This document shows positions 6,967 through 11,249 of a DNA stretch of 11,249 nucleotides, piece by piece. The first letter of the stretch is position 1, and each line of letters opens with the position of its first letter. The translations under genes were made by a program, and so were the position numbers. The DNA is taken from positions 1-11,249 of the forward strand of contig JAIVHC010000160.1 of NCBI GenBank assembly GCA_020201305.1, in the 5' to 3' direction. Below the pieces are notes generated by a model. That model was not told the DNA's origin. It saw nothing but the letters and a program-made list of their open reading frames with translations, and searched no databases. Source of the DNA: Geobacteraceae bacterium. Lineage in GTDB: Bacteria > Desulfobacterota > Desulfuromonadia > Desulfuromonadales > Desulfuromonadaceae.

Positions 6967-7425
6967 TCAGGCGCTGTCTTCGGTACAAATTATGTTGTAG
7001 ATTACCTCTGCATTCTCGGCCTTAAGCAACTGCGTGCGTACGTGCACCTTTTTCAGCAGTTTTGAAATACGCGCAAGGGTTTTCAAATGCGCGCTTATAG
7101 AATCTTCAGGAGCAATTAACAGAAAGAACAGGTGGGCTGCCTTGCCATCCATGGAATCAAAATCAACCCCTTTGACGCTACGTCCAAAAGCCAGATACAT
7201 CTGCTCGATATTCGCAATCTTACCGTGGGGGATGGCGACGCCATCACCTATACCGGTGCTACCGAGGCGTTCGCGCTCCTGCAATACGCTCAACACTTGA
7301 GCGCGATCGAGAGTTGGAGCCGAACGCAATAAAACGTCGGTCATCTCCTCCAGAAGATCTTTCTTGCTTTCGGAATCAATGTTGGCCTCAACTGCCGAAT
7401 AATCGAGTAATTCTGCTATATTCAT
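6967..7425 (-). CDS. ptsN: PTS EIIA of the fructose/nitrogen-regulatory type (PtsN-like)
   Basis: PtsN-type EIIA proteins accept phosphate from HPr or NPr and act mainly as regulators, for example of potassium transport and nitrogen or envelope-stress responses in enterobacteria. The protein has 152 residues, normal for the family. LQERERLGSTGIGDGVAIPHGK contains the phospho-acceptor His67, and AHLFFLLIAPEDSISAHLKTLARIS is the typical second half. It has no membrane segment and no attached EIIB or EIIC. Its position two genes after rpoN and beside rapZ matches the wider proteobacterial rpoN-hpf-ptsN-rapZ linkage. ATG 7425 has GAAG about 7 nt upstream. Expression may be lowered relative to rpoN-hpf by the strong hairpin just upstream. 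No PtsP or NPr gene is seen, so EI and HPr of this locus are the likely donors (inference). Confidence 0.93.
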   Translation of the reverse strand: MNIAELLDYSAVEANIDSESKKDLLEEMTDVLLRSAPTLDRAQVLSVLQERERLGSTGIGDGVAIPHGKIANIEQMYLAFGRSVKGVDFDSMDGKAAHLFFLLIAPEDSISAHLKTLARISKLLKKVHVRTQLLKAENAEVIYNIICTEDSA

Positions 7426-7438
7426 ATCACATCTTCAA

Positions 7439-7479
7439 TAAAATGCCGGACGGTACTCACAGACACTCACGTCCGGCAT
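7439..7479 (-). terminator. Strong intercistronic hairpin between hpf and ptsN
   Basis: Perfect 10-bp inverted repeat, ATGCCGGACG (7443-7452) and CGTCCGGCAT (7470-7479), with a 17-nt loop. On the minus strand the stem is followed by TTTATT, a short T-rich tract; on the plus strand no T-run follows, so minus-strand function is favoured. It lies in the 63-nt gap between the hpf stop and the ptsN start. It could be a partial intrinsic terminator or an RNA-stabilising or processing hairpin that lets rpoN-hpf and the PTS genes have different mRNA levels. The long loop and short T-tract make full termination doubtful. Confidence 0.55.
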
Positions 7480-7488
7480 CTGTTCAGG

Positions 7489-8037
7489 TTAACGTTCGGG
7501 GACAATCAGTCCGTAGTTGCCATCTTTGCGCCGGTAAATGACATTCACCTCTTCAGAGCTGTCATCGGTAAACACCAGAAAATCTTTATACATCAGATCC
7601 ATCTGCATTACCGCTTCGTCAAGAGACATGGGCTTGACCGGAAAACTGTGGGTTTTGACAATTTTAGGTTCATCTGCGCCATCATCGATACTTGCTGCCT
7701 CGATAATCGACTTGGTAACATTGCGCCCCTTGCCTTTACGTGGAGAATGATCCTTGAGTTTGTCCTTGTAGCGCTTGAGCTGGCGCTCGAGTTTATCCAC
7801 TACAGCGTCAATCGCCGCATACATGTCATCGTTTACTTCAGCTGAGGCCTTGATGGTAACGCCCTTGGCGGTGAGAACAACTTCAGCAATATTGCGGATC
7901 TTTTTTTCCACCATCAGCACTGCCTGGGCTTCAATGGGCTCCTCAATATATTTCTTTACCCGAGCGAGCTTTTCTTCAACATACTCGCGTACTGGATCAC
8001 TGCTGTCCATATGACGAAAGGTTACAGCTATCTGCAT
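7489..8037 (-). CDS. hpf: Long-form ribosome hibernation-promoting factor
   Basis: Long HPF binds the small ribosomal subunit in slow-growing cells and, through its C-terminal domain, pairs two 70S ribosomes into inactive 100S dimers. The 182-residue protein has the N-terminal ribosome-binding domain (1 to about 95: MQIAVTFRHMDSSDPVREYV, then VVDKLERQLKRYKDKLKDH), a charged linker and the conserved C-terminal dimerisation domain from about residue 131 (FPVKPMSLDEAVMQMDLM ending YGLIVPER). The C-terminal domain separates it from the short HPF/YfiA proteins of enterobacteria. ATG 8037 has a strong GGAGG 8 nt upstream. It follows rpoN by 19 nt and is surely co-transcribed with it. Confidence 0.96.
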   Translation of the reverse strand: MQIAVTFRHMDSSDPVREYVEEKLARVKKYIEEPIEAQAVLMVEKKIRNIAEVVLTAKGVTIKASAEVNDDMYAAIDAVVDKLERQLKRYKDKLKDHSPRKGKGRNVTKSIIEAASIDDGADEPKIVKTHSFPVKPMSLDEAVMQMDLMYKDFLVFTDDSSEEVNVIYRRKDGNYGLIVPER

Positions 8038-8056
8038 AGATTAATCCTCCATATTG

Positions 8057-9496
8057 CTAAAATAAACGCTTGCGCGCGGTTGATGATCGGATCCCCAGCA
8101 TCTCCCGATATTTGGTAACGGTACGCCGGGCTATATTGATCCCGTCTTCTGCCAGCATCTTGACAATTTTCTGATCTGAATACGGTTTTTGCGCATTTTC
8201 TGCCGCAACGATGTCGCGTATCCGGCTTTTTACTGATTCAGCGGCAACATCATTCCCCGTAGATGTACCGATACCACTGTTGAAAAAATACTTCAACTCA
8301 AACAGACCCTGCGGCGCCTGTAGATACTTATTGGTTGTCACGCGACTGATAGTGGACTCGTGCATCCCAATATCTTCCGCAACATCGCGCAACACCAGAG
8401 GCTTTAAGTGGTTAATCCCTTTGTCAAAAAAATCGCGCTGAAATTTTACGATGCTCTCTGTTACGCGGTAGATAGTTTTCTGACGCTGATAGATGCTCTT
8501 CAGGAGCCACTGTGCTCCTCGCAGTTTTTCCTGCAGATATTCATTCGTTTTCTGATCCAGACCCTGCTTGGAGATGTTGGCGTAGTAGGAACTGATGCCA
8601 AGATTAGCCAGACCGTCATCGTTGAGACTTACCACATATCCATCCGCAGTTTTGTGCACAAAAACATCTGGGGTGATATACTGTACATCCCCGCTGCCAA
8701 ACATACTCCCCGGATACGGATCCAGCTCACTCAACACATGCGCTGCAGCGTATATTTCCTCTTCCGTGACCCGGCATTGACGTGCAATTACGTTGTAGCG
8801 CCGCGTTTCAAGCTCCTCACTGTAACGCGTGACTATAATATCCGCGAGTGAACCTTCGAGATCCTGAGCTCGTAGCTGCAAATGGAGACATTCGCTTAAA
8901 TTTCTGGCACCTACACCGGGGGGATCCAACTGTTGCACAACTTCCAGACCACGCAGAAGCAGCTCTTCGGGCATATGGAACTGATGCTGCAACTCCTCTA
9001 TGGGGAAGCTGAGGTATCCTGATTCATCCAGGTTTCCCAGGATAACTCCGGCAGATTCTACCTCGTCTTCCGGATAACGCCCAAGCTGGAGTTGCCAAAG
9101 CAGGTGATCATACAAGGTCTGAGTACCACTCAGAGTGTTGTCATACGCAGGCTGATCATCACCTGAACCTTCGGCAATACTTCCCCCCTGGCTGTAGCCC
9201 TGCAGGTAGCTCTGCCAATCTTCTATATTAGCCAACCCTTCCGGCTCGCCTACCTCTGTTGTGGTCTCAGCCTCCGTTGAAGTTTCAGATGCCTCCTCTT
9301 TACTCAGAGCCTGGGATTGCGGCTCAACTTCTTCGGTATCACCCTTTTCCAGGAGGGGATTTTCTTCAAGCTCCTGTTCGACCACCTCTTCCAGCTCGAC
9401 ACGGGAAAGTTGCAGCAGTTTTATCGCCTGCTGCAACTGCGGCGTCATAACCAATTGCTGGCTGAGCTTAAGTTGTTGTCGAAGTTCAAGTGCCAT
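8057..9496 (-). CDS. rpoN: RNA polymerase sigma-54 factor
   Basis: Sigma-54 directs RNA polymerase to -24/-12 promoters and needs an AAA+ enhancer-binding activator to open them. The 479-residue protein is full length. The Gln/Leu-rich region I (LRQQLKLSQQLVMTPQLQQA and following, 1-50) meets the activator. A Glu/Ser/Thr-rich acidic region II follows (about 50-115). The core-binding region holds LDESGYLSFPIEEL and LDPPGVGARNLSECL. The DNA-binding part includes VAEDIGMHESTISRVTTNKY and the RpoN box ARRTVTKYRE (456-465). ATG 9496 has GGA about 7 nt upstream. A 114-bp gap separates it from lptB, so a promoter could lie there, but I could not identify one. Linkage with lptB and hpf is classic for Proteobacteria. 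Confidence 0.98.
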   Translation of the reverse strand: MALELRQQLKLSQQLVMTPQLQQAIKLLQLSRVELEEVVEQELEENPLLEKGDTEEVEPQSQALSKEEASETSTEAETTTEVGEPEGLANIEDWQSYLQGYSQGGSIAEGSGDDQPAYDNTLSGTQTLYDHLLWQLQLGRYPEDEVESAGVILGNLDESGYLSFPIEELQHQFHMPEELLLRGLEVVQQLDPPGVGARNLSECLHLQLRAQDLEGSLADIIVTRYSEELETRRYNVIARQCRVTEEEIYAAAHVLSELDPYPGSMFGSGDVQYITPDVFVHKTADGYVVSLNDDGLANLGISSYYANISKQGLDQKTNEYLQEKLRGAQWLLKSIYQRQKTIYRVTESIVKFQRDFFDKGINHLKPLVLRDVAEDIGMHESTISRVTTNKYLQAPQGLFELKYFFNSGIGTSTGNDVAAESVKSRIRDIVAAENAQKPYSDQKIVKMLAEDGINIARRTVTKYREMLGIRSSTARKRLF

Positions 9497-9610
9497 GAAG
9501 TGTTCCGATCATCTAGTCCGATTTAACGTAAACCCGGTTGAATCCGGCAACCAAATATATTCTACCAGTTCCTGGGTCCATGCACCTACACAAACCGCCA
9601 TACACATGCA

Positions 9611-10345
9611 CTAAAGGCGAAAATCTTCCCCGAGATATATCTGACGGGCTTTGGGGCTCGCGGCTATCTGCTCCGGATTCCCCTCTTCAAGAAGCTGACC
9701 ATCATTGAGAATATACGCCCGGTCACACACCCCCAGAGTTTCACGCACATTATGATCTGAGATCAACACCCCGATCCCCCGATGTCTCAAACTGGTAATT
9801 ATTTTCTGGATATCAATCACAGCCAAAGGGTCAATCCCCGCAAATGGTTCATCCAGAAGGATAAAACGCGGATCAATCACCAATGCTCTGGCAATCTCCG
9901 TGCGACGTCGTTCACCGCCCGAAAGAGCATATCCGGGAGAATCAGCTACATGGTTAAGGCGGAATTCTTCCAGTAATTCATGCAACCGCTCTTCACGCTG
10001 GAGTTTATCTGCCACATGGTACTCGAGGACCGCAAGTAGATTTTGTTTCACACTGAGCTTGCGAAATACCGAGGATTCCTGGGGTAAATACGCAAGACCT
10101 GCTGCGGCGCGTTTATACATAGGCCAGTGGGAGATTTCAGTTTCATCCAGCACAACCCGTCCGCTATCCGGTCGCACGAGCCCCACGATCATATAAAACG
10201 AAGTGGTTTTACCCGCGCCATTGGGCCCGAGCAATCCAACTACCTCTCCGGAATCTAGACTGAGGCTGACTCCCTTGACCACCTGTCTGCCGCCGTAGGA
10301 TTTAAATAAACCTTCAGCTTGAAGTTTATGCTTATTTATCGCCAT
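9611..10345 (-). CDS. lptB: LPS export ABC transporter ATPase LptB
   Basis: LptB is the cytoplasmic ATPase that, with LptF and LptG, pulls lipopolysaccharide from the inner membrane and drives it across the LptC-LptA bridge. The 244-residue protein is a single complete ABC domain: Walker A GPNGAGKTT (40-48), Q-loop Gln89 in YLPQESSVFRKLSV, signature LSGGERRRTEIARAL (141-155), Walker B FILLDEPFAGIDP (161-173, Glu166 catalytic) and H-loop His198 in ISDHNVRETL. The SSVFRKL segment and the EPFAGIDP sequence are typical of LptB rather than other ABC ATPases. The frame opens at 10417, but the extra residues lie inside lptA and do not fit the family. Three consecutive ATGs (10351, 10348, 10345) are possible; I took the last, which overlaps lptA by 14 nt. 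Confidence 0.96.
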   Translation of the reverse strand: MAINKHKLQAEGLFKSYGGRQVVKGVSLSLDSGEVVGLLGPNGAGKTTSFYMIVGLVRPDSGRVVLDETEISHWPMYKRAAAGLAYLPQESSVFRKLSVKQNLLAVLEYHVADKLQREERLHELLEEFRLNHVADSPGYALSGGERRRTEIARALVIDPRFILLDEPFAGIDPLAVIDIQKIITSLRHRGIGVLISDHNVRETLGVCDRAYILNDGQLLEEGNPEQIAASPKARQIYLGEDFRL

Positions 10346-10964
10346 CATCATCCGGTACAAAGGTGGCCTGCACCCTTTCGCGCACGCCGCCTTCAACAAT
10401 GCTGCGTTTGCCATCAAGGTAAACGGTTATTTTTTCCCCGGCGATGGTATTATTTCCCTGTACCACCTTGGGCGAGCCGGTCAAAATCACGGCCCCCTCC
10501 GCATACACATATTCTGCTCGTTCCCCGGTAGCTATACGCTCCTCCTGTACAATTTTTACTGAGCCACGCGCAACGATCTTTTCGATACTTCGGCTTTGGG
10601 TATCTGCTGTGCCAGCAGCGTCCTTAGTCTCTTTTTTCTGGGTATAATAAACGTCCAACTGATCGGAATATATCGTGGCGCTATCCTGTTTCGCCACCAC
10701 ATCACCACGAAAAACAAAGATCCCGGTTTTATCGTCCACCTCAAGGAAATCCGAGGTAATATCAACCGGCAGAGATGAATCGTGTTTTATCTTTTCTTTC
10801 TGCCCTGCATCTTCGCGTGTCGCCTCTTCCTCCCTGGTGACATTTCTATCCTGTGCTTCCTCCTGTGCCCACAGGGGAAATACCCCAAGCAGAAAGGCTC
10901 CACACAAACTTATACCCAGAATCCTCAGCCTTCTTTTTATGCTCTTTCGTATGGAGCTTTGCAT
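10332..10964 (-). CDS. lptA: Periplasmic LPS-transport bridge protein LptA (OstA-like)
   Basis: LptA forms the beta-jellyroll filament that carries lipopolysaccharide across the periplasm from LptC to LptD. The 210-residue protein starts with a signal peptide: basic RKSIKRRLR, hydrophobic ILGISLCGAFLLGVFPL, and a likely cleavage after LWA at about 33. A highly charged Glu/Lys/Arg linker follows (about 34-63). The OstA-type domain begins at LPVDITSDFLEVDD and shows the repeating pattern of the fold: VFRGDVVAKQDSATIYSDQL, KIVARGSVKI, ERAEYVYAEGAVILTG, and GEKITVYLDGKRSIVEG. The charged linker between signal and domain is longer than in E. coli LptA. ATG 10964 has a strong GGAGGAG site. It follows lptC by 32 nt and overlaps lptB. 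Confidence 0.92.
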   Translation of the reverse strand: MQSSIRKSIKRRLRILGISLCGAFLLGVFPLWAQEEAQDRNVTREEEATREDAGQKEKIKHDSSLPVDITSDFLEVDDKTGIFVFRGDVVAKQDSATIYSDQLDVYYTQKKETKDAAGTADTQSRSIEKIVARGSVKIVQEERIATGERAEYVYAEGAVILTGSPKVVQGNNTIAGEKITVYLDGKRSIVEGGVRERVQATFVPDDDGDK

Positions 10965-10996
10965 GATTTATCTCCTCCCTCTAGCACAAGGGTGCA

Positions 10997-11249
10997 CTAT
11001 TGACTGTCTTGCGCAGCAACAGTGGAGTTGGCACGGCTATCGGACATTGCCTGCGGGAAAATACGCGCCCTGACATCGCTATGAATCTTGAGCAGGCGGG
11101 GGGCGATCTTATATGTCATCCCCACCCCTTTAATACGTACGTTGTCAGCTTCGATATCAACATTTTCTGTGGTACGGATAACCCTTTCAGCTTCTTTGTT
11201 TCCCCGGGCATCGGCATCATCTCTGCTGATTTTGGAGTATTCAAGCATC
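10997..11249 (-). CDS. lptC: LPS export protein LptC, C-terminal part (5' end outside window)
   Basis: LptC is a membrane-anchored periplasmic protein that receives lipopolysaccharide from LptBFG and passes it to LptA. Only about the last 84 codons are here; the N-terminal anchor lies beyond the right edge. The visible part has ENVDIEADNVRIKGVGMTYK followed by IAPRLLKIHSDVRARIFP, the terminal strands of the LptC jellyroll, where the G-GM motif is commonly seen. The 21 residues after this are Ser/Ala/Gln-rich and probably disordered. The ATG at 11248 is internal and should not be taken as the start. Assignment relies partly on the position directly before lptA and lptB. Confidence 0.85.
   Translation of the reverse strand, partial: MLEYSKISRDDADARGNKEAERVIRTTENVDIEADNVRIKGVGMTYKIAPRLLKIHSDVRARIFPQAMSDSRANSTVAAQDSQ

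Noticed and set aside
8408..8851. A 147-codon plus-strand open frame inside rpoN
   Set aside because: Antisense to conserved sigma-54 coding sequence; no family features and no supporting start signal.
9582..9600. Possible sigma-54 autoregulatory promoter between lptB and rpoN (minus strand, GG then GC)
   Set aside because: The GG-GC spacing is 11 nt rather than 10 and the flanking bases do not match the -24/-12 consensus.

Overview
The window is one continuous block of minus-strand genes. Reading from the right edge leftwards, in the direction of transcription, it holds: lptC (partial), lptA, lptB, rpoN, hpf (long form), ptsN-type EIIA, hprK, rapZ, mannose-family EIIA, EIIB, EIIC and EIID, ptsH (HPr), ptsI (EI) and metK (partial). 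I see no convincing gene on the plus strand, and no rRNA, tRNA, CRISPR array or mobile element. No gene-free stretch exceeds about 150 bases.

Organism: LPS-export genes show an outer-membraned Gram-negative bacterium. The combination of HPr kinase, HPr with a regulatory serine, a mannose-family PTS and the order lptB-rpoN-hpf-ptsN-hprK-rapZ, ending at metK, fits the former Deltaproteobacteria, most likely the Desulfuromonas/Pelobacter/Geobacter group. That placement rests on family knowledge and gene order, not on a database search. Base composition looks near 50 % GC and even throughout, with no sign of recent transfer.

Layout: 9611-11249 encodes the periplasmic and ATPase parts of LPS transport. 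8057-9496 is sigma-54, followed closely by the long ribosome-hibernation factor. A 10-bp inverted repeat ending in a short T-rich tract separates hpf from ptsN. From ptsN to EIID the genes overlap or are separated by at most 14 nt, so they almost certainly share one transcript with translational coupling. A smaller hairpin with seven Ts lies between EIID and HPr. HPr and EI abut, and a 150-bp gap leads to metK.

How they work together: EI takes phosphate from PEP and passes it to HPr His17. HPr can feed two EIIA proteins encoded here: the mannose-type EIIA (to EIIB and the EIIC/EIID membrane pair) and the nitrogen-type EIIA (PtsN). HPr kinase/phosphorylase can modify HPr Ser48, which in known systems slows phosphotransfer. 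The unusual points are a divergent EIIC/EIID pair, a RapZ whose Walker A lysine is arginine, and two intercistronic hairpins that could set different output for different parts of the operon. I did not find a wholly new system. This is a compact PTS regulatory locus of known type with some atypical parts.
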